Below are positions 21,088-30,428 of a stretch of 64,000 bases of DNA, piece after piece. Source of the DNA: Pantoea wallisii. GTDB taxonomy: Bacteria > Pseudomonadota > Gammaproteobacteria > Enterobacterales > Enterobacteriaceae. Location of the stretch: NCBI RefSeq assembly GCF_002095485.1, contig NZ_MLFS01000008.1:45786-109785 (forward strand), given 5' to 3'. The translations under genes were made by a program, and so were the position numbers. The notes below the pieces were generated by a model that was given only the letters and a program-made list of their open reading frames with translations, did no database searches and had not been told where the DNA came from. Position 1 is the first letter of the stretch. Every line of letters begins with the position of its first letter.

Positions 21088-21918
21088 ATGTTGCCGATTG
21101 AAAGACAGCAGCGAATTATTGACGAACTTAATTTAAATGGTCGGGTTATTGTCGCTGAATTAGTCACGCTGTGTCAGGTTTCTCAGGAGACCATTCGCCG
21201 TGATTTAACTCAGCTGGAGAAACGTGGCTTATTACAGCGCAGTCACGGTGGCGCAGTACCAGCAAAACGACAGGCCGCTAACATTCAGGGAAATACACGT
21301 GGCATTAACGAGTATGAATTATCTTTCCGTCAGCGCATGAATGAACATGTCGAGGCAAAAATGGCAATCGCCAAACGTGCACTCGATTTCATCAGCCCGG
21401 GCGACTGTATATTACTCGACAGTAGCACCACCTGCTGGTATCTGGCGCGACAGCTGCCGGACATTGAATTAACGGTATTAACCAATTCCATCAGGATTGT
21501 GCAAACCCTTGCCGCGCGCGGCAGTATTCGCACCATCTGCCTGGGCGGCGAGTATTCAGACCGTTATGAAGATTTCCACGGCGTAGTCGCTGAGCAGCCT
21601 CTGCGGGAATTTCAGATTAATAAGATCTTTTTTTCCTGTAGCAGTTTAGGCAATGACGGTTATTTACGTGAAGGTAATGAAAACAACGCACATTTAAAAC
21701 AGCAAATGCTGTTAGCAGCAGAAAGAAAACATCTTCTGCTGGACGGCAGTAAATTCCTGCGGCCCTCATTCGCGCGTATTTGTCACTACCGCGATGTGGA
21801 CTTTCTCATCACTGACCAATTAAAAGACAAAGAGCTGGAACAGGAGTTGGCCTGGAACGGCGTCAATATTATTGACTGTTCCCAGCGCAACAATTCAATG
21901 CAGCTAATAAAAAATTAA
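21088..21918 (+). CDS. DeoR/GlpR-family transcriptional regulator of a sugar operon
   Basis: Cytoplasmic DNA-binding repressor of 276 aa. The N-terminal winged helix (about 1-60) has the DeoR signature VSQETIRRDLTQLEKRGLLQRSHGGA. The C-terminal DeoRC effector domain (about 85-250) has DSSTTCWYLARQLP, VLTNSIRIVQTL and GGEYSDRYEDFHG, the sugar-phosphate-sensing fold. The gene is only 12 bp upstream of the substrate-binding protein, so regulator and transporter are one operon. Its inducer is probably a phosphorylated intermediate of the pathway. Confidence 0.9.
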   Translation: MLPIERQQRIIDELNLNGRVIVAELVTLCQVSQETIRRDLTQLEKRGLLQRSHGGAVPAKRQAANIQGNTRGINEYELSFRQRMNEHVEAKMAIAKRALDFISPGDCILLDSSTTCWYLARQLPDIELTVLTNSIRIVQTLAARGSIRTICLGGEYSDRYEDFHGVVAEQPLREFQINKIFFSCSSLGNDGYLREGNENNAHLKQQMLLAAERKHLLLDGSKFLRPSFARICHYRDVDFLITDQLKDKELEQELAWNGVNIIDCSQRNNSMQLIKN

Positions 21919-21930
21919 TCCGGAGTCTTT

Positions 21931-22914
21931 ATGAAAAAACATCTTATCGCCTGTTCTCTGCTTGCCCTGTTTGCCGCCACGGGCGCGCAGGCTGCTGACA
22001 AACTACGCATGGGCATCGTGGTGAAAATTGGCGGTATTCCGTGGTTCAACGCCATGGAAGCAGGGATTAAAAGTGAAGCAGCAAAACGCGGTATCGATGC
22101 GTGGATGGTGGGGCCGACGGCCGCAGATCCGGCGCTGCAGGTGCGCGCGATTGAAGATCTGATTGCGCAGAAGGTGGACATCATCGGCGTGGTGCCCAAT
22201 GACCCGAAAGTGCTGGAGCCGGTACTGAAACGCGCACGCGAAGCCGGTATTCAGGTGATCACCCATGAGTCTCCCGGCCAGAAAGATGCCAACTGGGACT
22301 TCGAGCTGGTTGATGCGCCAACCCACGGTATTAATCATATGAAAGCGCTGGCGAAATGCATGCACGAAGAGGGCAAGTACGCCATGTACGTCGGTAGCCT
22401 GACGGTCCCACTGCATCAGGAGTGGACGGACGCAGCGCTCAACTATCAGAAACAGCACTACCCGAAAATGCAGCTGGTGACCGACAAGTTTGGCGTCGGC
22501 GAATCGCTGGATGACTCCATCCGCACCACCAATGAGCTGATGTCTAAATACCCGGATCTGAAAGGGATCATGGCGTTTGGTTCACAGGGCCCGATCGGCG
22601 CCGGCCGTGCGGTGCTGAACCGCAACAAGATTAACCAGGTGTGCGTGATTGGCGCATTTAGCCCGGGGCAAGGTGCATCGCTGGTGCAGCGCGGCGCGAT
22701 TAAGGGCGGCTACATCTGGAATCCGCAAACTGCCGGCGAAGTGTTCGTGCGTATCGCCGACATGATGCAGAAAAAAGAGCCTATCACCGATGGCATGACC
22801 ATCGACGGGCTCGGCAAGGTGAAAGTGGATGAGGCGACGCACACCATCCTCGGCAACAACACCGAGAGTCTCGACAAAGAGAACCTGCCAAAACTGGTGA
22901 AAATGGGGCTGTAA
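21931..22914 (+). CDS. Sugar ABC transporter periplasmic substrate-binding protein
   Basis: Type I periplasmic binding protein of the ribose/AI-2 class, 327 aa. It has a signal peptide (KKHLIACSLLALFAATGAQA, cleaved before ADKLRMG) and two-domain body with the ligand-contact stretches GGIPWFNAMEAG, VVPNDPKVLEPVL and GAFSPGQGASLVQRG. It captures the sugar for the ATPase and two permeases encoded next. The sugar cannot be told from this protein alone; the downstream AlsE-like epimerase points to a rare hexose. Confidence 0.9.
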   Translation: MKKHLIACSLLALFAATGAQAADKLRMGIVVKIGGIPWFNAMEAGIKSEAAKRGIDAWMVGPTAADPALQVRAIEDLIAQKVDIIGVVPNDPKVLEPVLKRAREAGIQVITHESPGQKDANWDFELVDAPTHGINHMKALAKCMHEEGKYAMYVGSLTVPLHQEWTDAALNYQKQHYPKMQLVTDKFGVGESLDDSIRTTNELMSKYPDLKGIMAFGSQGPIGAGRAVLNRNKINQVCVIGAFSPGQGASLVQRGAIKGGYIWNPQTAGEVFVRIADMMQKKEPITDGMTIDGLGKVKVDEATHTILGNNTESLDKENLPKLVKMGL

Positions 22915-22915
22915 T

Positions 22916-24421
22916 ATGAAAGAGGTGATTCCACAGACGCTAATTGCGCTCGACAATCTGTCGAAAACATTTGGTGGCAACCGCGCACTGAGTGATATCT
23001 CGCTGACCTTGCTGGCTGGCGAAGTGCACTGTCTGGCTGGCACTAACGGCTGTGGCAAGAGCACCTTAATCAAAGTCATCTCCGGGGTGCACGCCCCGGA
23101 CAGCGGCAGCCGCATTACTCTTGGCGATGGCGCGGCCTTTCCGCGTCTGACCACCCGCCAGGCGCGTGACTTCGGCATTCAGGTGATTTACCAGGATCTG
23201 TCACTGTTTCCCAATCTGAGCGTGGCCGAAAACATCGCCTTTGAGCATAACCTCAAGGGCCTGCTCGGCTGGCACCGCAAAGCGACGCTGCGCGACACCG
23301 CGCGCGGTATCATTGATGAGCTGAAGTTTGACCTCGATCTGGATGAGAAGGTCGCGGCGCTATCGATTGCGCAGCGCCAGCAGGTCGCGATTTGCCGGGC
23401 GCTGGTAGCCGATGCGCGCCTGGTAATCATGGATGAGCCCACCGCCTCACTCACGCGCACCGAAGTGAACCAGCTGCTGCGCACCGTGCGCTACCTGAAG
23501 GACAAGAACATCTGTGTGGTGTTTGTCAGCCACCGTCTGGATGAGGTGCTGGAGATCTCTGATCGGGTAACCGTTATCCGCGACGGGCGCAAAATGGGCT
23601 GCTGGGCCGCCCGCGAGATGACGCCGCACCACCTCACCGAGCTGATGACCGGCCTGAAACTCGACTACCAGCTAAAAACCCCGACCCGCAACACGGCGCG
23701 CACGCTGCTTGAAGTGGAGAGTCTCAGCCGCGCCGGGCAGTATCACGACGTCAACTTTACGCTGTACGAAGGGGAAGTGCTCGGCCTGTGCGGCCTGCTC
23801 GGCTCCGGCCGCACCGAACTGGCGCTGTCGCTGTTTGGCATGACCAAACCCGACAGCGGCAAAATCTGGCTTGATAGCAAGCCGGTGCGGTTTCGTGGCC
23901 ACGAGGATGCCATCAAAGCGGGCATCGGCTACGTCTCCGAAGATCGCCTGACGCTCGGCCTGGTACAGCAGCAGTCGGTGGCCGACAACATGGTGCTGCC
24001 GATTCTCGATAAGCTGCAGAACCGCTTCCATATCATTGATGAATACCGCAAAAACAAACTGATTCTGCATTGGATTCAGCAACTTGGCGTGCGTGTGGCC
24101 GATCCTGACCTGGCCATCTCTACCCTCTCCGGCGGCAACCAGCAAAAAATTGTGCTGGCAAAATGGGTGCTGACCCAGCCGCGTATTCTGATCCTCGACT
24201 CGCCGACGGTGGGCGTGGATGTGGGCGCCAAAGCCAGCATCTATCAGCTGATCCATGAACTGGCGAAGGAGGGCTTATCGATCATTCTCATCTCCGATGA
24301 GGTGCCGGAGGTCTGGTACAACTGCGACCGCATTCTGCACTTCCGCGATGGCACCGTTCATGCCGAATACCAACCCGATACCGTTGAGCAGCAACAGCTG
24401 GCAGAGGTGATCAATGCCTGA
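22916..24421 (+). CDS. Sugar ABC transporter ATPase (RbsA/MglA type, two nucleotide-binding domains)
   Basis: Cytoplasmic ATPase of 501 aa with two fused domains. The first (about 1-250) has Walker A GTNGCGKSTLIK, a diverged signature LSIAQRQQ and Walker B LVIMDEPTAS. The second (about 260-500) has the degenerate loop GLLGSGRTELALSLFG, the signature LSGGNQQKIVLAKW and LILDSPTVGVDVG. This asymmetry is normal for the carbohydrate uptake CUT2 class. The gene starts two bases after the upstream stop and overlaps the next gene by 8 bp. Confidence 0.95.
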   Translation: MKEVIPQTLIALDNLSKTFGGNRALSDISLTLLAGEVHCLAGTNGCGKSTLIKVISGVHAPDSGSRITLGDGAAFPRLTTRQARDFGIQVIYQDLSLFPNLSVAENIAFEHNLKGLLGWHRKATLRDTARGIIDELKFDLDLDEKVAALSIAQRQQVAICRALVADARLVIMDEPTASLTRTEVNQLLRTVRYLKDKNICVVFVSHRLDEVLEISDRVTVIRDGRKMGCWAAREMTPHHLTELMTGLKLDYQLKTPTRNTARTLLEVESLSRAGQYHDVNFTLYEGEVLGLCGLLGSGRTELALSLFGMTKPDSGKIWLDSKPVRFRGHEDAIKAGIGYVSEDRLTLGLVQQQSVADNMVLPILDKLQNRFHIIDEYRKNKLILHWIQQLGVRVADPDLAISTLSGGNQQKIVLAKWVLTQPRILILDSPTVGVDVGAKASIYQLIHELAKEGLSIILISDEVPEVWYNCDRILHFRDGTVHAEYQPDTVEQQQLAEVINA

Positions 24422-25403
24422 TTTTTCTCGTTTACGCCCGCACTCCAGCCAGGGCTGGCTCGCCTGGGTACTGCTGGCTTTTATCCTGTTCTTCTCTGTC
24501 GCCAGCGACCAGTTCCTGACAGTACAGAACCTGCTGGACCTGGCGGAGAGCTACGCCGTAACCGGTATTTTTGCCCTCGGCCTGTTTGTGGTGCTGGTGA
24601 CCGGCGGCATCGATATCTCCTTTGCCGCCGTGGCGTCGGTGGTGCAGTACCTGATCGCCTCGCTGTTTGTGCAGTTCCAGTTCGATAACGCGCTGCTGAG
24701 CATTCTGCTGGCGATTGTTTGCGGCACGCTGTTTGGCGTGATCAACGCCCTGCTGATCACCTCGCTGCGCGTGGTGTCGATCATCATCACCATCAGCATG
24801 CAGTCGCTGCTGTTTGGTCTGCTGATGTGGGTTACCGGCGGACGCAGCCTCTACTCGCTGCCGGAGTGGTGGATCACGCTGCGCAGCGTGCTGCCGTTTG
24901 ATATGCAGGGCAACAGTTTCCAGCTGGGTCTGCCGCTGGTCATCATGCTGGTGATTGCCGCACTGACCGCGCTGCTGCTGAACAAAACCAACCTTGGCCG
25001 CCAGCTCTATGCGGTGGGCGGGGATGCTGAATCGGCGCGGCGTATCGGTATTCGCGTCGGCCTGATCCACGTATTTGCCTACGGCTGGCTGGGCGCGATG
25101 GCGGCGATTGGCGGTCTGGTGCAGGTCTACCGCATGGGTGAAGTGGTGCCGAATGCGCTGGTCGGCGGCGAGCTGGACGTGCTGGCAGCTACCGTGCTGG
25201 GCGGCGCCAGCCTGATGGGTGGTAAAGGTACGGTAAGCGGCACGCTGATGGGCGTCTTCCTGATTGCCATTCTCAAGAACGGCCTCAACCTGGTCGGCGT
25301 CTCCAACTACTTCATGAACATTGTGGTGGGCGGCACGATTATGGTGGCGATTGCCGTTACCCATTACAAAAAACGTAAAGAAACTGACGTCAGTTTCGTC
25401 TGA
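24414..25403 (+). CDS. Sugar ABC transporter permease 1 (RbsC type)
   Basis: Inner-membrane permease of 329 aa with about nine or ten hydrophobic helices. The CUT2 permease features are present: GGIDISFAAVASV, the cytoplasmic loop YAVGGDAESARRIGI and VLGGASLMGGKGTVSGTLMGVF. It pairs with the second permease gene 16 bp downstream to form a heterodimeric channel, like LsrC/LsrD. Confidence 0.94.
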   Translation: MPDFSRLRPHSSQGWLAWVLLAFILFFSVASDQFLTVQNLLDLAESYAVTGIFALGLFVVLVTGGIDISFAAVASVVQYLIASLFVQFQFDNALLSILLAIVCGTLFGVINALLITSLRVVSIIITISMQSLLFGLLMWVTGGRSLYSLPEWWITLRSVLPFDMQGNSFQLGLPLVIMLVIAALTALLLNKTNLGRQLYAVGGDAESARRIGIRVGLIHVFAYGWLGAMAAIGGLVQVYRMGEVVPNALVGGELDVLAATVLGGASLMGGKGTVSGTLMGVFLIAILKNGLNLVGVSNYFMNIVVGGTIMVAIAVTHYKKRKETDVSFV

Positions 25404-25419
25404 CGCAAGGAGCACTTAT

Positions 25420-26469
25420 ATGAAATCTCTCTCTGCTCTGCGCCCGGACGGCACCAATATCGGCCTGATGCTGTTGATTGCGCTGGCGCTGGCAGCCTTC
25501 ACCGTCATGCTGCCGGGGCGCTTTCTCACTGACTCCACTTTTATGAGCATGGCATTTCAGCTGCCAGAGCTGGGGTTGCTGACGCTGGCCATGTTTATCG
25601 CCATCCTCAGCGGCGGCCTGAATCTGGCGATCATCGCCACCGCTAACCTGACGGCGCTGTTTATCGCCTGGACGCTGATGCACGCCCTGCCCGCCGATGC
25701 CGGCACCGGCCAGCAGCTGCTGTGGCTGTTCATCGCCATTATCGGCGCCATGCTGATCGCCGCGCTGATTGGCGTAATTACCGGCGTAATGGTAACGCGC
25801 ATTGGTGCACACCCGATTCTGGTGACGCTGGCGACCATGATGACGCTGAACGGTATCGGCATCTGGCTGACCAAAGGTGCAGCCGTGAGCGGCATGCCTA
25901 CCGTCGTGCAATCCCTGGGTGCTGATACGCTGCTGGGTATGCCGCTGCCGCTATGGGTCTTTCTGATTGCCGCTGCGCTGCTGGCGCTGTTCCTCGGCAA
26001 AACCCGCGCCGGTAAGTGCATTTATATGGGCGGCAGCAATATCAACGCCACCTGGTTTAGCGGCATCAACACCCATCGCATGGTGATTCTGGTGTATGTC
26101 ATCTCCAGCCTGCTGTGCGTACTGGCCGGATTGATCATGATGGCGCGCTTCAACTCGGCGCGCATGGGCTACGGCGATGCATATCTGCTGCTGACCGTGC
26201 TGGCGATCATCCTCGGCGGGACCGATCCGAACGGCGGTTTCGGCCGCGTCACCGGCGTCGTGCTGGCGCTGATCGCCCTGCAAATCCTCTCTACCGGTTT
26301 CAACCTGATGAACATCAGCCAGCACGTGAGCCTGGCGATGTGGGGCGCGGTGCTGATTGTGGTGCTGGCCTTCAAACAATTTAAAAGCCGTTTTAACGAA
26401 CACCGCGCCGTAAAGCTCAGCAGGCTGGCGGCGGCGCTTAAACCTCTGACCGAAAAAAAGGAAGTATGA
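25420..26469 (+). CDS. Sugar ABC transporter permease 2 (RbsC type)
   Basis: Second inner-membrane permease, 349 aa. The start at 25420 follows an AAGGAG site; a longer reading from 25321 would overlap permease 1 and has no support. It is hydrophobic throughout with SGGLNLAIIATANLTALF, the loop YMGGSNINATWFSGI and ILGGTDPNGGFGRVTGVVLA, the CUT2 signatures. The final codons overlap the epimerase start (ATGA), so the two are translationally coupled. Confidence 0.93.
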   Translation: MKSLSALRPDGTNIGLMLLIALALAAFTVMLPGRFLTDSTFMSMAFQLPELGLLTLAMFIAILSGGLNLAIIATANLTALFIAWTLMHALPADAGTGQQLLWLFIAIIGAMLIAALIGVITGVMVTRIGAHPILVTLATMMTLNGIGIWLTKGAAVSGMPTVVQSLGADTLLGMPLPLWVFLIAAALLALFLGKTRAGKCIYMGGSNINATWFSGINTHRMVILVYVISSLLCVLAGLIMMARFNSARMGYGDAYLLLTVLAIILGGTDPNGGFGRVTGVVLALIALQILSTGFNLMNISQHVSLAMWGAVLIVVLAFKQFKSRFNEHRAVKLSRLAAALKPLTEKKEV

Positions 26470-27161
26470 TGCGTATTCAAGTCTCCCCGTCGTTGATGTG
26501 TATGAATCTGATGGAGATTAAGCACCAGCTGGAAGTACTGGACTCCCGCGCCGACTTCCTCCATATCGATATCATGGACGGTCATTACGTTAAGAACATT
26601 ACGCTGTCGCCGTTTTTTATTGAGCAGATTCGCCCGCACACCAAAGTGGCGCTCGACGTGCATTTGATGGTGGAACATCCCACTGATTTCATAGAGACGA
26701 TCGCCAAAGCCGGGGCCGACTACATCTGCCCGCACGCCGAGACCATCAACCGCGATGCCTTCCGCGTGATTAACCTGATTCGCAGCTTTGGTAAAAAAGT
26801 GGGTGTGGTACTCAATCCGGCCACGCCGGTCTCTTTCATTCATCACTATATTCACCAGCTGGATAAAATCACCGTGATGACGGTGGATCCGGGCTACGCC
26901 GGTCAGCCATTTATTCCGGAGATGGTGGAAAAAGTGAAGGAGCTGAAAGCGCTGAAGCAGCAGCACGGCTACAAATACCTGATTGAGATTGACGGATCCT
27001 GCAACACCCGCACCTACAACACGCTGGTCGGCGCCGGGGCGGAAGTGCTGATCGTCGGCACTTCCGGCCTGTTCAATATTCACGATGACCTGGCGACCGC
27101 GTGGGAGATGATGCGCGACAGCATTGATGAGGCGCAGGGATTAACCCGGGTGTCCGCATGA
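26466..27161 (+). CDS. AlsE-like ketose-phosphate 3-epimerase
   Basis: Cytoplasmic TIM-barrel epimerase of 231 aa from the ribulose-phosphate 3-epimerase family. It resembles D-allulose-6-phosphate 3-epimerase AlsE over the whole length (SPSLMCMNLMEIK, FLHIDIMDGHYVKNITLSPFF, MTVDPGYAGQPFIPEMV, EIDGSCNTRTYN, VGTSGLF). The metal-binding catalytic residues are in HIDIMDGH, DVHLMVEHP and EIDGSC. AlsE would convert allulose 6-phosphate to fructose 6-phosphate. A true Rpe is less likely because of the stronger AlsE match and the operon setting. Symbol withheld because the substrate is inferred. Confidence 0.85.
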   Translation: MMRIQVSPSLMCMNLMEIKHQLEVLDSRADFLHIDIMDGHYVKNITLSPFFIEQIRPHTKVALDVHLMVEHPTDFIETIAKAGADYICPHAETINRDAFRVINLIRSFGKKVGVVLNPATPVSFIHHYIHQLDKITVMTVDPGYAGQPFIPEMVEKVKELKALKQQHGYKYLIEIDGSCNTRTYNTLVGAGAEVLIVGTSGLFNIHDDLATAWEMMRDSIDEAQGLTRVSA

Positions 27162-28050
27162 CTAAACGCTGGCTCGGTATCGACATTGGCGGCACCGGTA
27201 CCCGTCTGCAGCTGATGGAGGAGGGCCGCATCTGGTCCGGTTTTCGCAAGGTGCCGACGGCCAGCTGGGCGCAACAGCCTGATGCGCTGGCGGCGCTCGG
27301 GCAGTTAATCAGCGAAACGCTGGAGCAGCAGCCGGTTAGCGGCGTGATGCTCGGCCTGCCGGGTATTCTGAGCCGCGACCGTCAGCAGGTGATCTCTTTG
27401 CCGTTTATTCAGGCGCTCGATCACCAGCCGGTTGCCACCCTGCTCAGCGCGCGGCTTGGCGTACCGGTCGCGATGGATAAAGACGTTAACCATCTGATGC
27501 TGTGGGATCTACTCCAGCTGGAGCAGCTGCCGGATAATGCGGTTGGCCTCTATCCCGGTACCGGTATGGGCAACAGTTTATGGCTGAACGGACGCTTCTA
27601 CCACGGCCAGCACGGCGGCGCCGGTGAACTGGGCCATGTACCGATTGCCGGCAACGACCTGCCCTGCCCGTGCGGCAATCACGCTGCGCGGAGACGATGA
27701 CCTCGGGCAACTGGCTGAGCCGCTGGGCGCAGACGCACGTGCCGGAAACCGCGATGCCAGCGCTGTTTACCCGCCACGGCGAGCACCCCGAGCTGCAGGC
27801 GTTTGTACAACGTCTGGCACGGCTGATTGCGACCGAGATGAATATTCTCGACCCGGAGTACCTGATTCTTGGCGGCGGCGTGCTGGCAATGGCGGATTTC
27901 CCGCTGGCGCAGCTGCGCAGCCAGATTCAGCAGCACTTACGGCCGCCCGCCACCCGCGACGGTCTGAAGATTATCTTTAGCCAGTCTACCGATCACACCG
28001 GCTGTCGCGGTGCCTGCCTGGCCGCTGAACGGCTGTTCAGGAGCGCATGA
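27158..28050 (+). CDS. ROK-family sugar kinase, AlsK-like (one apparent 1-bp frameshift)
   Basis: Predicted cytoplasmic ATP-dependent hexose kinase. The N-terminal part has the phosphate loop DIGGTGTRLQL, the catalytic aspartate region AMDKDVNHL and GTGMGNSLW, and the ROK zinc segment begins GELGHVPI...CPCGNH. The frame is lost at about 27683 and resumes as CAETMTSGNWLSRW; adding one base (CACGCTGC to CACGGCTGC) restores the ROK motif CPCGNHGCAET and a 297-aa protein. It overlaps the epimerase and the PfkB kinase by ATGA, so translation is coupled. Next to an AlsE-like epimerase it is probably an allose or allulose kinase. Confidence 0.82.
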
Positions 28051-29009
28051 TGAAAGGAAAAGTGTGTGTGTTTGGATCGTTCAATCTCGATATCGTGGCG
28101 GTAATGAGCCGTTTTCCGATGCCGGGTGAATCGCTGACCGCGCAGCACAGCATGATGGGTCCGGGCGGGAAAGGCGCCAATCAGGCCACCGCCGCGCTGC
28201 GTGCCGGCGCGCGCGTGCACTACATTGGTAAAGTGGGCAATGATGACTTCGGTACCTTTGCGCGTCGACATCTGGAGAAGACCGGTTTCGATGCGATTAC
28301 GCTCTTCACCTGCAAAGAGAAGCCCACCGGGAATGCCCTGATTTACGTCGCCGGGAATGATGCAGAGAACATGATCTCGGTTTATCCCGGGGCGAACACC
28401 ACGGTGACCGCCGCTGAAGTGACGCGCTGCCAGCCCACCGTCGCGGCGGCCGATATTTTGCTGGTACAGCTGGAGAACAACCTCAGCGCGATTCAGCGCA
28501 TGATTGATAACGCGCGGGCGGGCGGAACCTTTGTGATTCTGAATCCGGCGCCGTGGCAGAGAGTGAGCGATACCCTGCTGGCAAAGGTGGATTTACTGAC
28601 GCCGAACAGCACGGAAGCGATGCAGCTTACCGGTGTGAGCGTGACGGATTTTGCCAGCGCGCAAAAAGCGGCAGCGGTACTGCACCGCAAAGGCGCACGT
28701 CAGGTCATTATTACATTGGGCATGGCGGGGGCGCTGCTCTCAACGGAACAGCAGCAGTTGCGTATCCCCCTGTTTCCGGCCCAGCCGCTGGATACCACCG
28801 GCGCGGGTGATGCCTTCAACGGCGCGCTGGCAGCACGGCTGGCCTCTGGCGATGATCTGCCGCAGGCCGCGCTGTTCGCTTCAGCATTTGCTTCGCTGTG
28901 CGTTGAGCGTTCGGGTGCGGCGAATTCGATGCCGTCGTACGCCGAAGCGCTGACGCGTCTGCAGGCGCATCCTGAGTGCGTGCCTGAGCCTTTAGCCGTT
29001 TGCGTGTAA
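28047..29009 (+). CDS. PfkB-family carbohydrate kinase (ribokinase-like)
   Basis: Cytoplasmic sugar kinase of 320 aa. The N-terminal PfkB signature GPGGKGANQATAAL (about 35-48) and the C-terminal signature DTTGAGDAFNGAL with the catalytic aspartate and anion-hole glycines are intact. It resembles ribokinase (NLDIVAVMSRFPMPGES). It is the last gene of the operon, making this a locus with two different sugar kinases. Starts at 28047 or 28050 are both possible behind an AGGAG site. Confidence 0.9.
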   Translation: MMKGKVCVFGSFNLDIVAVMSRFPMPGESLTAQHSMMGPGGKGANQATAALRAGARVHYIGKVGNDDFGTFARRHLEKTGFDAITLFTCKEKPTGNALIYVAGNDAENMISVYPGANTTVTAAEVTRCQPTVAAADILLVQLENNLSAIQRMIDNARAGGTFVILNPAPWQRVSDTLLAKVDLLTPNSTEAMQLTGVSVTDFASAQKAAAVLHRKGARQVIITLGMAGALLSTEQQQLRIPLFPAQPLDTTGAGDAFNGALAARLASGDDLPQAALFASAFASLCVERSGAANSMPSYAEALTRLQAHPECVPEPLAVCV

Positions 29010-29124
29010 CGGTGCGCATGAATGCGCGCCCTACAACGTCCGGAATGGCGGTATGCATGCGCCCCGTAATAATAATATTTATGCACGCCCCGCCCTATCC
29101 GTAGGGTCGGCATTCATGCCGACC
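29010..29124. repeat. REP-like palindromes after the sugar operon
   Basis: The gap between the PfkB kinase and nudK is filled with short palindromes: GTGCGCATGAATGCGC near 29011, a diverged copy around 29055-29095, and GGTCGGCATTCATGCCGACC at 29105-29124 (8-bp stem, TTCA loop, preceded by GTA). The genes on both sides converge here, so they may also stop transcription. Confidence 0.65.
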
Positions 29125-29131
29125 AGGTTAA

Positions 29132-29710
29132 TCAGGCTGTTAACCAACCCGCCAGCTGCGCATACTGCAGCAGCATAATGGCTTTGCCATCGCGGATGCG
29201 GCCATCTTTCACCATCGCCAGCGCCTGCGGGAACGGCAGCTCCAGCACGCTGATCTCTTCATCTTCTACGCCGCCACCGTCGTTCTTACGCTGAGCATCG
29301 CTATACTCGGCCGCAAAGAAATGAACAATCTCCGTCACGCCGCCGGGCGACATATAGGCCTCAAACAGCTTCTCAACTTTTCCCACCTGATAGCCGGTCT
29401 CTTCAACCGCTTCTTTACGGATGCAATCTTCCGGCGTGTCGTTGTCGAGCAATCCGGCGCAGGTCTCAATCAGCTCGCCGCTGGCGTTGCCGTTAACATA
29501 GGTGGCGATGCGGAACTGGCGAATCAGCACAACGCTGTTTTTTTCGCGGTTGTAGAGCAAGATGGTGGCCCCGTTGCCGCGATCGTAGACTTCGCGTTTG
29601 TGGCGCACGATGTCGCCATTGCTGCGGGTTAGCTCGTAGGTGAAGTTGCGCAGGGTAAAGTAATTATCCGACAGTAACTTATCTTTGATGATAGTGATCT
29701 TTAACGACAT
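29132..29710 (-). CDS. nudK: GDP-mannose pyrophosphatase NudK
   Basis: Nudix hydrolase that splits GDP-mannose into GMP and mannose 1-phosphate. The start at 29710 gives [20 protein letters not shown] and 192 aa, against 191 in E. coli; an upstream in-frame extension from 29797 crosses a repeat and is unsupported. The Nudix box reads [22 protein letters not shown], with the metal-binding RKEAVEE, followed by the family [14 protein letters not shown]. It is monocistronic and flanked on both sides by GGTCGGCA palindromes. Confidence 0.95.
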   Translation of the reverse strand: MSLKITIIKDKLLSDNYFTLRNFTYELTRSNGDIVRHKREVYDRGNGATILLYNREKNSVVLIRQFRIATYVNGNASGELIETCAGLLDNDTPEDCIRKEAVEETGYQVGKVEKLFEAYMSPGGVTEIVHFFAAEYSDAQRKNDGGGVEDEEISVLELPFPQALAMVKDGRIRDGKAIMLLQYAQLAGWLTA

Positions 29711-29787
29711 GACCGCTCCACTGCGTAAATGAGGGAGCCAGGAATAATAGGCCGAAGCGGCGGGGAAAACTATCTGAATTGTGAAGC

Positions 29788-29809
29788 GGGTCGGCAATTA
29801 TGCCGACCC
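29788..29809. repeat. REP-like palindrome between nudK and napC
   Basis: A 9-bp perfect stem, GGGTCGGCA / TGCCGACCC, is closed by an ATTA loop. It shares its stem with the palindrome at 29105-29124 on the other side of nudK. It lies just beyond the napC stop codon and may stabilise the 3' end of the nap message. Confidence 0.7.
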
Positions 29810-29835
29810 TGGTACAGGTATCGCTCGCCTGCCAA

Positions 29836-30420
29836 TCAAAAACCGTTGGGCTGGTCTTTCATATCCGGCAGATGGTGCGCAATCCCTTTATGGCAATCGA
29901 TACAGGTTTTACCCTCATCGACCGCCTTTTTATGCATCTTGCCGGCCACGGTTTTCTGCGCGGTGAAATCCATATAATCGAAGTTGTGGCAGTTACGACA
30001 CTCCTGCGAATTGTTGTTTTTCATCCTGCGCCACTCATTCTGCGCCAGTTCAATGCGCGTCTCTTCAAACTTCTTCGGCGTATCAATCAGACCAAAAATC
30101 TTGGCGTAAACCTCTTTGCTTGCCTGCAGTTTACGCAGCATCTTTGGGCCCCACTCATGCGGCACGTGACAATCCGGACAGGTGGCGCGCACGCCGCTGC
30201 GGTTGTTGTAGTGCACCGTCTGCATGTACTCCTGATAGACGTTGTTGCGCATCTCATGGCAGCCGATACAGAACTGCTCGCGGTTGGTCATCTCCATCGC
30301 GGTGTTAAAACCACCCCAGAAAATAATGCCGCCGGCAAAGCCCAGAATCAGCAGCGTTCCCAGCGCCAGACGGCTGGGACGCCGCCACCAGCGCCAGATA
30401 CGTAAGAGTTTCTCTTTCAT
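29836..30420 (-). CDS. napC: Tetraheme c-type cytochrome NapC (quinol dehydrogenase)
   Basis: Membrane-anchored NapC/NirT cytochrome that passes electrons from quinol to the NapAB complex in the periplasm. One N-terminal transmembrane helix (LALGTLLILGFAGGIIFWGG) is followed by four heme motifs: CIGCH, CPDCH, CRNCH and CIDCH. The start at 30420 (MKEKLLRIWRWWRRPSR) has a GAGGGG site; the GTG 12 bases upstream is the alternative. 194 aa against 200 in E. coli. It is the last gene of the operon. Confidence 0.95.
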   Translation of the reverse strand: MKEKLLRIWRWWRRPSRLALGTLLILGFAGGIIFWGGFNTAMEMTNREQFCIGCHEMRNNVYQEYMQTVHYNNRSGVRATCPDCHVPHEWGPKMLRKLQASKEVYAKIFGLIDTPKKFEETRIELAQNEWRRMKNNNSQECRNCHNFDYMDFTAQKTVAGKMHKKAVDEGKTCIDCHKGIAHHLPDMKDQPNGF

Positions 30421-30428
30421 CGCGCCCC

